This document shows, piece by piece, positions 18,479 to 27,273 of a stretch of DNA of 64,000 bases. A model generated the notes under the pieces. The model worked only from the letters and a program-made list of their open reading frames with translations, was not told the origin of the DNA and ran no database searches. The stretch is from Palsa-504 sp963789225 (GTDB lineage Bacteria; Actinomycetota; Actinomycetes; Streptosporangiales; Streptosporangiaceae): contig CAWBKD010000004.1 in assembly GCA_963789225.1 (NCBI GenBank), positions 44,986 to 108,985 of the forward strand. The letters are read 5' to 3'. The position numbers were made by a program, and so were the translations under genes. Every line of letters begins with the position of its first letter. Position 1 is the stretch's first letter.

Positions 18479-20275
18479 ATGATCGAAGCCGACCGCGCCG
18501 CCCTGCGCAGAAGGTACGCGGAAGAACGGGACAAGCGGCTCCGGCCCGAAGGCAACGATCAGTACCTGCAGTTCACGGGCCAGTTCCGCCCGCTGCTCGA
18601 TGACCCATACACCTCGCGAACGCAGCGCCAGCCCAAGCGCGACCACGTCACGTTCGCCTTCATCGGCGGCGGCTTCGCCGGGCTGGTGACCGGCGCCCGG
18701 CTCAAGGAGGCAGGCGTCGCGGACGTGCGGATCGTGGAGAAGGGCGGCGGCTTCGGCGGCACCTGGTACTGGAACCGCTACCCGGGCGCGCAGTGTGACA
18801 CCTCCGCGATGATCTACATGCCGCTGCTGGAGGAGACCGGCCACATGCCGTCGGAGCGGTACGTGCACGCCCCGGAGATCCGCGCGCACTGCGACCGGAT
18901 CGCCAGGCAGTTCGGCCTGTACGACGACGTCCTGTTCCACACCGAGGTCACCGAGCTTGAGTGGGACGCACCCAAAGGCCGCTGGATCGTGCGGACGAAC
19001 CGGGGCGATGAGTTCACCGCCCAGTTCGTGGGCATCGGGACGGGACCGCTGCACGTCGCGAAGCTCCCGGGGATCCCCGGCCTCGAGACCTTCGCGGGCC
19101 ACGCGTTCCACACCAGCCGCTGGGACTACTCCTACACCGGCGGCGACCCCGACGGCGCGCCGATGGACCGCCTGGCCGACAAGCGCGTGGCCATCATCGG
19201 GACCGGCGCGACCTCGATCCAGTGCGTCCCGCACCTGGCGAAAGCGTGCGGGGAGTTGTTCGTCGTCCAGCGGACGCCGTCGTCGGTGGACGTCAGGGAC
19301 AACCGGCCGATCGACCCCGAGTGGTTCGCCGGCGTCGCCCGGCCGGGCTGGCAGGAACGCTGGCTGGAGAACTTCGTCGCCAACATGGCCGTGGTCGAGT
19401 TCCCCGAGGAGGACCTGGTCAACGACGGATGGACCGACCTGGCCAAGCGGATGCGCGGCCGGCTGACCGCGCCGCGCTCGTCCCCGATGGGCTTCCAGGA
19501 ACTGCTCGACGACTTCGAGATCGCCGACTTCGAGAAGATGAGCGAGATCCGCGACCGGGTGGACGAGATCGTGGCGGACCAGCAGACCGCGCAGCGGCTC
19601 AAGGCCTGGTACCGCCAGCTGTGCAAGCGGCCCTGCTTCCACGACGAGTACCTGTCCGCCTACAACCTGCCGACGGTGCACCTGGTGGATACCGACGGGC
19701 GGGGGGTCGAGCGGATCACTCCCGCCGGGGTGGTCGTGGCCGGGGTCGAGTACCCGGTCGACTGCATCATCTACGCGTCCGGCTTCGAGGTCGGCACCGA
19801 GACGGCGCGGCGCTACGGGTTCGACCTGGCCGGCCGCGACGGGGCGAAGCTGTCGGAAGCCTGGTCCGACGGGATGCGGAGCATGCACGGCGTCCACGTC
19901 CACGGGTTCCCCAACGCCTTCCACGTCCAGCTGTGGCAGGGCGGCAACGTCGTGGCCAACGTCCCGCACAACCTGACCGACTCGGCCAAGACGGTCGCGG
20001 CTGTCGTCTCCCACATGGCCGAGCACGGCTACGGCGTGGTCGAGGTCACCAAGGAGGCGGAGGACGCCTGGATGGAGCAGGTCAGGCCCAACCCGGTCAT
20101 GAGCTCGTTCCTGGCCGATTGCACCCCCGGCTACTACAACAACGAGGGCCAGTTCGACGGCCGGCAGTTCCCGCTGGGCGGCGGGTACCACCAGGGCGCC
20201 CCCGCGTACTTCCGTTATATCGCCGAGTGGCGCCAGTCCGGGGACTTCGCCGGCCTAGAGTTCACCCGTACGTGA
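18479..20275 (+). CDS. Baeyer-Villiger-type flavin monooxygenase
   Basis: A 598-residue FAD/NADPH enzyme. It has the FAD site GGGFAGLVTGARL, the GGTWYWNRYPGAQCD motif of ketone monooxygenases, the Baeyer-Villiger fingerprint FAGHAFHTSRWDY and the second dinucleotide site IGTGATSIQ. These enzymes insert an oxygen atom next to a ketone to give an ester or lactone. Length matches the phenylacetone/cyclohexanone monooxygenase type. A GGGAGGAG site precedes ATG 18479. It is followed by hydrolase and CoA-ligase genes that could process the product. Confidence 0.92.
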   Translation: MIEADRAALRRRYAEERDKRLRPEGNDQYLQFTGQFRPLLDDPYTSRTQRQPKRDHVTFAFIGGGFAGLVTGARLKEAGVADVRIVEKGGGFGGTWYWNRYPGAQCDTSAMIYMPLLEETGHMPSERYVHAPEIRAHCDRIARQFGLYDDVLFHTEVTELEWDAPKGRWIVRTNRGDEFTAQFVGIGTGPLHVAKLPGIPGLETFAGHAFHTSRWDYSYTGGDPDGAPMDRLADKRVAIIGTGATSIQCVPHLAKACGELFVVQRTPSSVDVRDNRPIDPEWFAGVARPGWQERWLENFVANMAVVEFPEEDLVNDGWTDLAKRMRGRLTAPRSSPMGFQELLDDFEIADFEKMSEIRDRVDEIVADQQTAQRLKAWYRQLCKRPCFHDEYLSAYNLPTVHLVDTDGRGVERITPAGVVVAGVEYPVDCIIYASGFEVGTETARRYGFDLAGRDGAKLSEAWSDGMRSMHGVHVHGFPNAFHVQLWQGGNVVANVPHNLTDSAKTVAAVVSHMAEHGYGVVEVTKEAEDAWMEQVRPNPVMSSFLADCTPGYYNNEGQFDGRQFPLGGGYHQGAPAYFRYIAEWRQSGDFAGLEFTRT

Positions 20276-20370
20276 CCGCTGGTTCACCGCCCCGTCTACC
20301 TGCGGGAACTAACAGATTCAAAGCTTGGCCTTGAATCGCCGTTACCTAGGTCGCTACCGTGGATGCGCAG

Positions 20371-20422
20371 GCTTGGTATGAGCGAGCGTTGCTTGCCCAC
20401 TAGCGGGCTTGGGTATGAGCGA
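20371..20422 (+). repeat. Imperfect 18-base direct repeat
   Basis: GGCTTGGTATGAGCGAGC and GGCTTGGGTATGAGCGAGC occur within 52 bases in the gap before the small zinc-ribbon gene. Between them GCTTGCCCACTAGCGGGC can fold. The role is unknown; it could be a regulatory leader for 20515-20829 or a duplicated leftover. Confidence 0.5.
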
Positions 20423-20514
20423 GCTTGCCGTTTGAAGTCGCGAGGGGGCCGTCCCGGCTGCAGCCCACAGGGCCGGGGTGGTTAGGCGACCGCTTTTCCT
20501 GCCCTGGAGGAATC

Positions 20515-20829
20515 ATGGCCACACCTGCTCCATCATTTATGGCGGCTTCCCTGGCCTGGGAACCCGAGCCGCTTCCGGTCGCTCCCTACCTGGAGCCGGC
20601 AGACTCATCGGAGGCCGCGTCGGGCGACGCCCACCGTCGTCCACTGCAGGTAGCCCAGTGCTCACTGTGCGGCATCGCGCTTCCGCTCGGCCTGCTAGTC
20701 CCTGACGGCGGCGAAGCGTGCGCCGATGTCCGCTGGTACTGCAAAGACGCTAAGTCGTGCACGGAGCGCTGGACCACTGCCCGTCCGACCCCCCGTGCTC
20801 TGCCCGCACCAGTGCAGTCCGTCGCCTAG
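20515..20829 (+). CDS. Small four-cysteine (zinc-ribbon-like) protein
   Basis: A 104-residue protein with a low-complexity N-terminus and a compact C-terminal part holding CSLCG, a further Cys about 19 residues on, and WYCKDAKSCTERW. The Cys spacing suggests a zinc knuckle. A strong GGAGGAATC site sits just before ATG 20515, which favours this start over the longer open frame. I do not recognise a function. It is flanked by hydrolytic genes but could be independent. Confidence 0.7.
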   Translation: MATPAPSFMAASLAWEPEPLPVAPYLEPADSSEAASGDAHRRPLQVAQCSLCGIALPLGLLVPDGGEACADVRWYCKDAKSCTERWTTARPTPRALPAPVQSVA

Positions 20830-20932
20830 CTGATCCTTTCCGCCTCGGCCGTTGACACGGCCAGGGGGCCTTGAGACGCTGCCGTGAATGTCCCCATCGT
20901 GATCCCGCTGGAGTAGCCGAAAGAGGGGATTC

Positions 20933-21925
20933 ATGGCAACCGTCGAGACCGTGCGCGGTCCGGTCGAGCTAGGCGACCTCGGCCCCACTCTCATGCACGA
21001 GCACGTCTTCGTGCTGTCCACCGAGCACGTGCAGAATTACGGCAACACCTGGTGGGACGAGGAGGCGCGGGTCGCCGACGCCATCGTCAAGCTGAATGCC
21101 CTGCACGCCAAGGGAATCCACACCATCGTCGATCCCACCGTGTGGGGCCTCGGCCGTTACATCCCGCGCATCCAGCGGATCGCCGCGCAGACGCCGGTCA
21201 ACGTCATCGTCGCCACCGGCCTGTACGTGTACGAGGAACTGCCGCAGCAGTACGCCTTCCGGGGACCGGGCACCCTGATCGAGATACCCGAGCCGATGGT
21301 CACCGACTTCGCGCGGGACATAACCGAGGGCATCGCCGGCACAGGCGTCAAGGCCGCGTTCCTCAAGTGCTGCATGGAGACCCCGGAGCTGACCCCCGGC
21401 GTCGAGCGGATCGCCCGCGCGGTCGCCCGGGCGCACCTCGAGACGGGCGCGCCCATCACGGTCCACACCTCGGGTCCGCACCAGACCGGCCGGATCGCGG
21501 TCCGGATCTTCCGGGAGGAGGGCGTCGACCTGAGCAAGGTCGTGATCGGGCACGCGGGCGACAGCAACGACCTCGACTACCTCACCGAGCTCGCCGATCA
21601 GGGCGTGCTCCTGGGCATGGACCGGTTCGGTCTTGACCTGTACAACCCCACCGCCGAACGCGTCAAGACCATCGTCGCCCTCGCCGCGCGCGGCTACGCC
21701 CCGAGCATGGTCCTGGCCCACGACGCCAACTGCTTCATCGACTACTTCGGCGAGCTGCATGATCAGCTACGGCCCGTCGCCGCACCGAACTGGCACTACG
21801 AGCACATCAGCGACGACGTGCTCCCCGCGCTGCTCGAGGCGGGCGTCACGCAGGCCCAGCTGGACACGATGCTGATCGAGAACCCGGTGCGCTACTTCAC
21901 GCCCGGCGGAAACAGTACGGCATGA
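20933..21925 (+). CDS. Phosphotriesterase-family metal hydrolase (lactonase-like)
   Basis: A 330-residue amidohydrolase-fold enzyme with the metal ligands in family order: His22 and His24 (LMHEHVF), the bridging Lys in KAAFLKCCME, His in ITVHTSGPH, His in IGHAGDSND and Asp in LAHDANCF. Members hydrolyse lactones or phosphotriesters. Next to a Baeyer-Villiger enzyme a lactonase role is attractive but unproved. The stop overlaps the next gene's ATG (ATGA), so it is coupled to the acyl-CoA synthetase. Confidence 0.9.
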   Translation: MATVETVRGPVELGDLGPTLMHEHVFVLSTEHVQNYGNTWWDEEARVADAIVKLNALHAKGIHTIVDPTVWGLGRYIPRIQRIAAQTPVNVIVATGLYVYEELPQQYAFRGPGTLIEIPEPMVTDFARDITEGIAGTGVKAAFLKCCMETPELTPGVERIARAVARAHLETGAPITVHTSGPHQTGRIAVRIFREEGVDLSKVVIGHAGDSNDLDYLTELADQGVLLGMDRFGLDLYNPTAERVKTIVALAARGYAPSMVLAHDANCFIDYFGELHDQLRPVAAPNWHYEHISDDVLPALLEAGVTQAQLDTMLIENPVRYFTPGGNSTA

Positions 21926-23445
21926 CCAGCCCGGACCGAAGCAGCCTGGGCGGCATCTTCGACCTGACCGGGGTCACGCGCGGGCCCGACGGCATCAAGC
22001 GCTACGACGTCCTGCCCGCCAACCTGGTCCACATGCTGCGCGCGAGCGTGGAGCGGCGCGGCCCGGCGGAGGCCGTCGCGGAAACCGGCGGCGGCCCGCG
22101 GCTGAGCTACCGCGAGCTGTGGGACCGGGCCGCGCGGGTGGCGGGCGGGCTGCGCGCCTCCGGCGTCGAGCGCGGTGACCGGGTCGCGATCCGCCTGGGC
22201 AACGGGGTCGACTGGGTGCTGGCCTTCTTCGGCGCCGTGCTGGCCGATGCGGTGGTCGTCCCGGTCAACACCCGCTTCACCGACGCCGAAGCCGACTACG
22301 TCATCACCGACTCCGGCGCACGCTACGTCTTCGCGCCGGGCGACGCGCTGCCGGAGGGCGAGCCCCTGGTGGTCGACGACCAGGACCAGGCCCACCCGGC
22401 CGCGATCTTCTACACCAGCGGGACGACGGGCTTCCCTAAGGGCGCGGTGACCACTCACGGGAACTTCCTGTCCAACGCGGAGACCTGCCGCCGCGCGCTC
22501 TACGTGGCGCCCGATGACCTGCGCACCCTGATCTCGGTGCCGCTGTTCCACGTGACCGGGTGCAACAGCCAGCTGCTGGTCGCGATGTACGTCGGCGGCA
22601 CGGCGGTGATCATGCCCGCCTTCGACGTCGGCGTCTTCCTGCACGCCATCGAGGACGAGCGGATCGACACGATGGTCACCGTGCCCGCGATCTACTGGCT
22701 GGCGATCAGCCAGCCGGCGTTCGGCAGTATTGATATTTCCGCCGTGCGGTCGGTCTCCTACGGCGGGGCGCCGATCGCGCCCGAACTGGTCGCCCGGCTC
22801 GGGAAGGCTTTCCCGCAGGCGCGGCTAGGCAACGGGTTCGGCTTGACCGAGACCTCCAGCGTCGCGACGTTCCTCCCGCATGAGTTCGTCGCCCACGCCG
22901 ACTCCGTGGGTTTCGCGGCGCCGGTGTGTGACGTCCGCCTCGACGACGTGCGGCCCGACGGTACCGGCGAGCTGCTGGTGCGCGGGCCCAACGTCGTGTC
23001 GGGCTACTGGAATAAGCCGGAGGCTACCGCCGTGGCCTTCCGCGACGGCTGGCTGCACTCGGGCGACCTGGCCAGGATCGACGACGAGGGCCTGGTCTAC
23101 CTGGTGGACCGGATCAAGGACATGATCAACCGCGGCGGCGAGAACGTGTACTGCGTCGAGGTCGAGAACGCCCTCGCCGGGGCGCCCGGCGTCTTCGACG
23201 CGGCGGTGCTCGGCGTGCCCGACGAGATGATGGGCGAGAAGGTCGGCGCCGTGATCGTGCCGGCACCTGGCGTAGAGTTCGACGCGGCGGCCGTGTTCGA
23301 CTACCTCGGCGCTCATCTCGCCGACTTCAAGATCCCGCAGTACCTGGCGGTCAGCGCGGCGCCGCTGCCGCGCAATCCCGGCGGCAAGCTGCTTAAACGG
23401 CAGCTGCGAGACGAAACCGACTGGGCGGCCGCGATACGGCGCTGA
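21922..23445 (+). CDS. AMP-dependent acyl-CoA synthetase/ligase
   Basis: A 507-residue adenylate-forming enzyme. It has the P-loop motif YTSGTTGFPKGAV, the NGFGLTETSS motif, the YLVDRIKDMINRGGENVY hinge region and the C-terminal GGKLLKRQLR with the catalytic Lys. It activates a carboxylic acid to its CoA thioester through an acyl-AMP. The exact acid is unknown; by context it could be the hydroxy acid or acid released by the upstream hydrolase. Confidence 0.93.
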   Translation: MTSPDRSSLGGIFDLTGVTRGPDGIKRYDVLPANLVHMLRASVERRGPAEAVAETGGGPRLSYRELWDRAARVAGGLRASGVERGDRVAIRLGNGVDWVLAFFGAVLADAVVVPVNTRFTDAEADYVITDSGARYVFAPGDALPEGEPLVVDDQDQAHPAAIFYTSGTTGFPKGAVTTHGNFLSNAETCRRALYVAPDDLRTLISVPLFHVTGCNSQLLVAMYVGGTAVIMPAFDVGVFLHAIEDERIDTMVTVPAIYWLAISQPAFGSIDISAVRSVSYGGAPIAPELVARLGKAFPQARLGNGFGLTETSSVATFLPHEFVAHADSVGFAAPVCDVRLDDVRPDGTGELLVRGPNVVSGYWNKPEATAVAFRDGWLHSGDLARIDDEGLVYLVDRIKDMINRGGENVYCVEVENALAGAPGVFDAAVLGVPDEMMGEKVGAVIVPAPGVEFDAAAVFDYLGAHLADFKIPQYLAVSAAPLPRNPGGKLLKRQLRDETDWAAAIRR

Positions 23446-23477
23446 CCGACCGCCCGTGACGACGGAAGGGACCGGCC

Positions 23478-24245
23478 ATGTGGAATTCGTTCCGCACCGA
23501 CGACAGGACCGGCATCACGGCGGAGGTGATCACCTATCCCGGCGGCGGCGGGGACGAGATCCACGCCTACGTCGCCAGGCCGACGGGCGATGGCCCGGCG
23601 CCCGGGATCGTGGCGGTGCATCACCTGCCGGGCTGGGATGAGTTCTACCGTGAGTTCTCCGACCGGCTCGCGCGCCACGGGTACACGGTGATCTGCCCCG
23701 ACCTGTACTGCCGCTTCGGCCACGGCACCCCCGACGACGTTGCGGCCACGGTCCGGTCGCAGGGCGGCGTCGCCGACGACAGCGTGGTGGCCGACTGTGC
23801 CGCCGCCCTCGCCTGGCTGAAGGCCCTGCCCACGAGCAACGGCAAGGTCGGCATCATCGGCTCCTGCTCCGGCGGCCGTCACGCCCTGCTGGCCGCCTCG
23901 CGGGTGCCCGGCTTCAACGCGGTCGTCGACCTGTGGGGCGGGGGAGTGATCGCGGCGAAGGAGGAGCTGTCGCCGTCCCGCCCGGTCGCGCCGATCGACT
24001 ACACCGCCGACCTGGCGGCGCCGCTGCTCGGGATATTCGGCAACGACGACTCGCACCCCTCGCCCGAGCAGGTGGACCTGCACGAGGCTGAGCTGAAGCG
24101 GCACGGCAAGGCCTACGAGTTCTACCGGTACGACGGGGCCGGCCACGGCTTCTTCTACTACCACTGGCCGATCTACCGGCCCGAGCAGGCGATGGACGGC
24201 TGGGAGAAGGTCTTCGCCTTCTTCGGCAGCCAGCTGTCCGGCTGA
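23478..24245 (+). CDS. Dienelactone hydrolase-family protein
   Basis: A 255-residue alpha/beta hydrolase of the DLH type, with the Cys-containing nucleophile elbow GSCSGGRHALLA, an acidic residue after the GIFGNDDSHP strand and His in AGHGFFYY. DLH enzymes open enol-lactones and related cyclic esters. It follows the acyl-CoA synthetase by 32 bases and likely belongs to the same unit. A true DLH carries Cys-Asp-His, all visible here. Confidence 0.9.
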   Translation: MWNSFRTDDRTGITAEVITYPGGGGDEIHAYVARPTGDGPAPGIVAVHHLPGWDEFYREFSDRLARHGYTVICPDLYCRFGHGTPDDVAATVRSQGGVADDSVVADCAAALAWLKALPTSNGKVGIIGSCSGGRHALLAASRVPGFNAVVDLWGGGVIAAKEELSPSRPVAPIDYTADLAAPLLGIFGNDDSHPSPEQVDLHEAELKRHGKAYEFYRYDGAGHGFFYYHWPIYRPEQAMDGWEKVFAFFGSQLSG

Positions 24246-24377
24246 CCGCCCGTAACCGGAGTTCTTCTTTTTCCCGAACGGCGTTGCTGCCTGCCCCGCG
24301 CCGCCCCGGCGCCCCTCGCGCCGCCGGCCGGGGCCGGGCCCTGTCACCCGAGCGAGGCGGGACGTGAGCGGCCGCCC

Positions 24378-24427
24378 TTGACATAACGATTTTCGTTACT
24401 TACGATTCTCGATAATAACGATTATCG
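24378..24427 (+). promoter_or_regulatory. Sigma-70-like promoter with overlapping operators for the DUF2975/regulator pair
   Basis: TTGACA at 24378-24383 and TACGAT at 24401-24406 are 17 bases apart, an ideal spacing. AACGA-TTT-TCGTT (24385-24397) lies within the spacer and CGATAAT-AACG-ATTATCG (24410-24427) just after the -10 box, both perfect inverted repeats. AT-rich in an otherwise very GC-rich region. A DNA-binding protein here would block transcription; the co-encoded YozG-like regulator is the natural candidate. Confidence 0.75.
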
Positions 24428-24444
24428 ATAAGCGAGGCCTGCCG

Positions 24445-25140
24445 ATGTCCGCATCTACCCTCAAGCCCCCCAAGCCGCGCAGCCGGCTGCAGCGACTCGC
24501 CACCGTGGACCGGCTCGCCACCGCGATCACCTGGGTGTTCTGGATCGTCGCCATCTTCACCGCGCTCCGGGTGATCCTCGCCCTGACCCGGGGCGGAACC
24601 CTGTTCGCCCCCACCCTGGACGCTCCGTCCGGCCCGCCGCTGCTCGTCTGGGTGACCATCGGGCCGCCGTTGCTACAGCACGCCGGCAGCGTGCTGATTC
24701 ATTCCGGCCTGGCCCACGGCGTGCAAGCCAGCTGGAGCGGTGCGGTTCTGGGCACCCTCCATCCCACCTCCGGGCAGGCCCTGGCCTTCGCGGTCACCCT
24801 GCTGCCGCCTGGCCTGCTGCGCGTCGGCACGCTCTACCTGGCGATGCGGCTGGCCCGCACCGCCGCCCGCGAAGGGGTCTACACCGTCCAGGCCGCCCGG
24901 CTGGTACTGTTCCTGGGCTGGTGGCTGCTGGCCGGCGGGCTGGTGGCCAGCATTGCCGAAGGGTTCGCCCGGCTGAACCTGCTCGGCCTGCTGGTCACCT
25001 GGCACGTGGACTGGGTCGACTGGCCCTCGTCCTGGGGGTGGTCGTGGCCGGTCGTCTGGTTCGGCCTGGGCCTGATCATCTTCGCCCGCATCATGCGGGT
25101 CAGCGCCGGCATGCGCGCCGATCTCGAGGGGACGGTGTAG
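24445..25140 (+). CDS. DUF2975-family membrane protein
   Basis: A 231-residue protein with four predicted membrane segments (about 28-50, 105-125, 155-180 and 205-225). The layout and its tight linkage to a small Cro/C1-type regulator are those of DUF2975 (YoaS-like) proteins, whose role is not established. Its stop overlaps the GTG of the regulator, so the two are translated together. Confidence 0.8.
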   Translation: MSASTLKPPKPRSRLQRLATVDRLATAITWVFWIVAIFTALRVILALTRGGTLFAPTLDAPSGPPLLVWVTIGPPLLQHAGSVLIHSGLAHGVQASWSGAVLGTLHPTSGQALAFAVTLLPPGLLRVGTLYLAMRLARTAAREGVYTVQAARLVLFLGWWLLAGGLVASIAEGFARLNLLGLLVTWHVDWVDWPSSWGWSWPVVWFGLGLIIFARIMRVSAGMRADLEGTV

Positions 25141-25412
25141 TGCCGTCCGAGGCCCCGGATGACCACGCCATCGCCATCCACCTGGACAAGCTCCTCGCCG
25201 ACCGGGGCATGACCCTGACCGAGCTATCCGAACGGGTCGGCGTCAGCGTGGTCAACCTGTCCATCCTGAAGAACGGCCACGCCCGCGCGATCCGGTTCAG
25301 CACCCTGACCCGGCTCTGCCAGGCACTCGACTGCCAGCCCGGCGACCTACTCACCCACAACAACGCAAACGGTCGGGTCGGCCAGCCGACCCCGGACGGA
25401 AACGGCTTGTGA
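25140..25412 (+). CDS. YozG-like Cro/C1-type HTH regulator
   Basis: A 90-residue helix-turn-helix protein: HLDKLLADRGMTLTELSERVGVSVVNLSILKNGH, then AIRFSTLTRLCQALDCQPGDLL, the standard end of this HTH subfamily. The start GTG overlaps the DUF2975 stop. It probably represses its own operon through the inverted repeats at 24385-24427. The short tail after the domain is polar and variable. Confidence 0.9.
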   Translation: MPSEAPDDHAIAIHLDKLLADRGMTLTELSERVGVSVVNLSILKNGHARAIRFSTLTRLCQALDCQPGDLLTHNNANGRVGQPTPDGNGL

Positions 25413-25530
25413 AAACATGCACAAAACGCTTCCGCGGAAACGTCAAGGCCGAGCGAACCATTCGCCGCTGCGATGACTTCCGGTCGGCCTGGAGTCTTAT
25501 AGTCAGTGACACCGCAGGAGGGAGCGCCCG

Positions 25531-26241
25531 ATGATCGGTACGTTGCGCACGGTGGTACTCGACGCACCCGACGTGCGGAGGCTGGCCGCGTTCTATACCG
25601 CCCTGGCCGGGTGGACCGAGCAGTACGCCGGCGACGACTGGATCACGCTGGAGACCGGGGACGGGTGGCGCATCGCCGCCCAGCTCAGCCCGGACCACGT
25701 ACCGCCGCGGTGGCCCGATCCGGCGTACCCGCAGCAGGCGCACCTCGACCTGCGCGTGCCGGACCTCGACGCCGGCTCGGCGAAGGCGGTCGAACTGGGC
25801 GCCGAGCTGCTGCGCAAGAACGAGAGCTGGTACACGCTGGCCGACCCGGCCGGGCACCCGTTCGACCTGTGCCTGTTCCCGGCGAAGCAGAAGACCACGG
25901 TCATGGGCGTGATGCTCGACTGCCCGGACGCCAAGGAGCTGAGTACGTTCTACGCGGAGCTCCTCAGCAAGCCCGTCACGTACGAGGGCGAGGGCATGGC
26001 GATGATCGGCGAGGACGGGGCGCAGCCGGTGATGTTCCAGCAGATCACCGAGTACCACGCGCCGCGGTGGCCCGACCCCGCGTATCCGCAGCAGTTCCAC
26101 CTCGACGTCACGGTCAACGACGTCGACGCCGCCGAGGCGGCGGTGCTGAAGCTCGGCGCCACCTCGCTGTCCTTCGGCGGGGAGAACTGGCGGGTCTATG
26201 CCGACCCCGCCGGCAAGCCGTTCTGCCTCTGCTGGGACTAG
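25531..26241 (+). CDS. Two-domain VOC (glyoxalase/bleomycin-resistance-like) protein
   Basis: The 236 residues contain two tandem vicinal-oxygen-chelate repeats. Each has a VLDAPD or MLDCPDA opening and the matching APRWPDPAYPQQ or PPRWPDPAYPQQ segment, followed by HLDLRV or HLDVTV and a C-terminal ADPAGHPF or ADPAGKPF. The near-identical internal segments show duplication within the gene. Such proteins act as dioxygenases, isomerases or drug-binding proteins; nothing here fixes the substrate. Confidence 0.9.
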   Translation: MIGTLRTVVLDAPDVRRLAAFYTALAGWTEQYAGDDWITLETGDGWRIAAQLSPDHVPPRWPDPAYPQQAHLDLRVPDLDAGSAKAVELGAELLRKNESWYTLADPAGHPFDLCLFPAKQKTTVMGVMLDCPDAKELSTFYAELLSKPVTYEGEGMAMIGEDGAQPVMFQQITEYHAPRWPDPAYPQQFHLDVTVNDVDAAEAAVLKLGATSLSFGGENWRVYADPAGKPFCLCWD

Positions 26242-26314
26242 GGACCGACCAGCCGCCAGTTAGCTGAGCCGCCGGTCAGCTGATTCTCCCGGTGGAACAT
26301 GCGGACGTTTCCCG

Positions 26315-27220
26315 TTAGGGCCCCGCAACCTCCTGGACGAGCCGCAGCATCAGCGCGAGCGGCGGCCAGCCGGCGTGGCCGCGCCGCGTCACGGCGAAGG
26401 AGCGCAGGATCACCTCAGGCTGGCGCAGCCGCCGCAGCGTGACCCCGCGGGCGGCCGGCCACGCGGCCGGGAGCAGCCCGACCCCAAGGCCTGCCACGAT
26501 CATGTCTTGTACCAGGTCGAGGCTGTCCGCGCGGTGGGTGATGCGCGGCTCGAAGCCGGCCAGCGAGGCCACGACGCGGATCACCTCCTCGTCGGCGGTG
26601 TTGCGTGAGTTCACGATCCAGTCCTGCTCCCGGTACCGGCCGAACACCTCCAGCGCGGTGCCGCCCCCGCGCCCGGGGACGGATGGCGTGCCCAGCCCCC
26701 ACGAGGTGCTGCCCAGCGGGTGGCTGGACAGGCCGCGGCCGAACCTCACCGGCGCCAGGTTGTAGTCGTAGGTCAGCGCCAGATCGACCTCGTCCGCGGC
26801 GAGTAGCTGCAGCGCTTCGGAAGGCTCGTGCTCGAGAATGTGCAACCGGACGTCCGGCTGTCCGTCGGCCAGGATCCGGGCCGCCGGGAGCAGGATCTGG
26901 CGGACTGCAGAGGCGAACGCGGCCACCCGCACCGTGCCGGCCGGCGCTGCCGCCGGGTCCAGGTCGAGGCGAGCCGCCTCGATCGCGGCCAGGATGGTGA
27001 CCGCGTGGCCGGCCAGCCGTCGTCCGGCCGGGGTGAGCCGTACCCGCCGCCCGTCCGGCTCGATCAGCGGGGTGCCCGCCTCCCGGGCCAGCGTCGCGAT
27101 CTGCTGCGAGACGGTGGACGTGGTGACGTGCATCGCCTCGCCGACCTCTCTCATCGAGCCGAGACGGGACAGCTCGAGCAGCAGCTCGAGGCGGCGCGAA
27201 TCCACCTGCACATCATTCAT
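26315..27220 (-). CDS. LysR-family transcriptional regulator
   Basis: A 301-residue protein with an N-terminal LysR HTH (LLELSRLGSMREVGEAMHVTTSTVSQQIATL) and a C-terminal substrate-binding-like domain. It is divergent from the EamA transporter gene, the classic layout in which a LysR protein controls the neighbouring exporter. The start codon lies within a palindrome that could be its own binding site. Confidence 0.93.
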   Translation of the reverse strand: MNDVQVDSRRLELLLELSRLGSMREVGEAMHVTTSTVSQQIATLAREAGTPLIEPDGRRVRLTPAGRRLAGHAVTILAAIEAARLDLDPAAAPAGTVRVAAFASAVRQILLPAARILADGQPDVRLHILEHEPSEALQLLAADEVDLALTYDYNLAPVRFGRGLSSHPLGSTSWGLGTPSVPGRGGGTALEVFGRYREQDWIVNSRNTADEEVIRVVASLAGFEPRITHRADSLDLVQDMIVAGLGVGLLPAAWPAARGVTLRRLRQPEVILRSFAVTRRGHAGWPPLALMLRLVQEVAGP

Positions 27221-27230
27221 GATTCATGAA
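27216..27230. promoter_or_regulatory. Candidate LysR operator (palindrome)
   Basis: TTCATGA, one base, TCATGAA is a perfect inverted repeat in the LysR/EamA divergent region, spanning the LysR start codon. Its position suggests autorepression and control of the transporter. No other symmetry of this strength is visible between the two genes. Confidence 0.5.
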
Positions 27231-27273
27231 CGGTATGTCCATTAGTCTCGCGTGGACACGGATGATCTGGCTC

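Noticed and set aside
18362..20191. 609-codon minus-strand frame opposite the Baeyer-Villiger monooxygenase
   Set aside because: Low-complexity composition and no motif; the plus-strand gene is certain.
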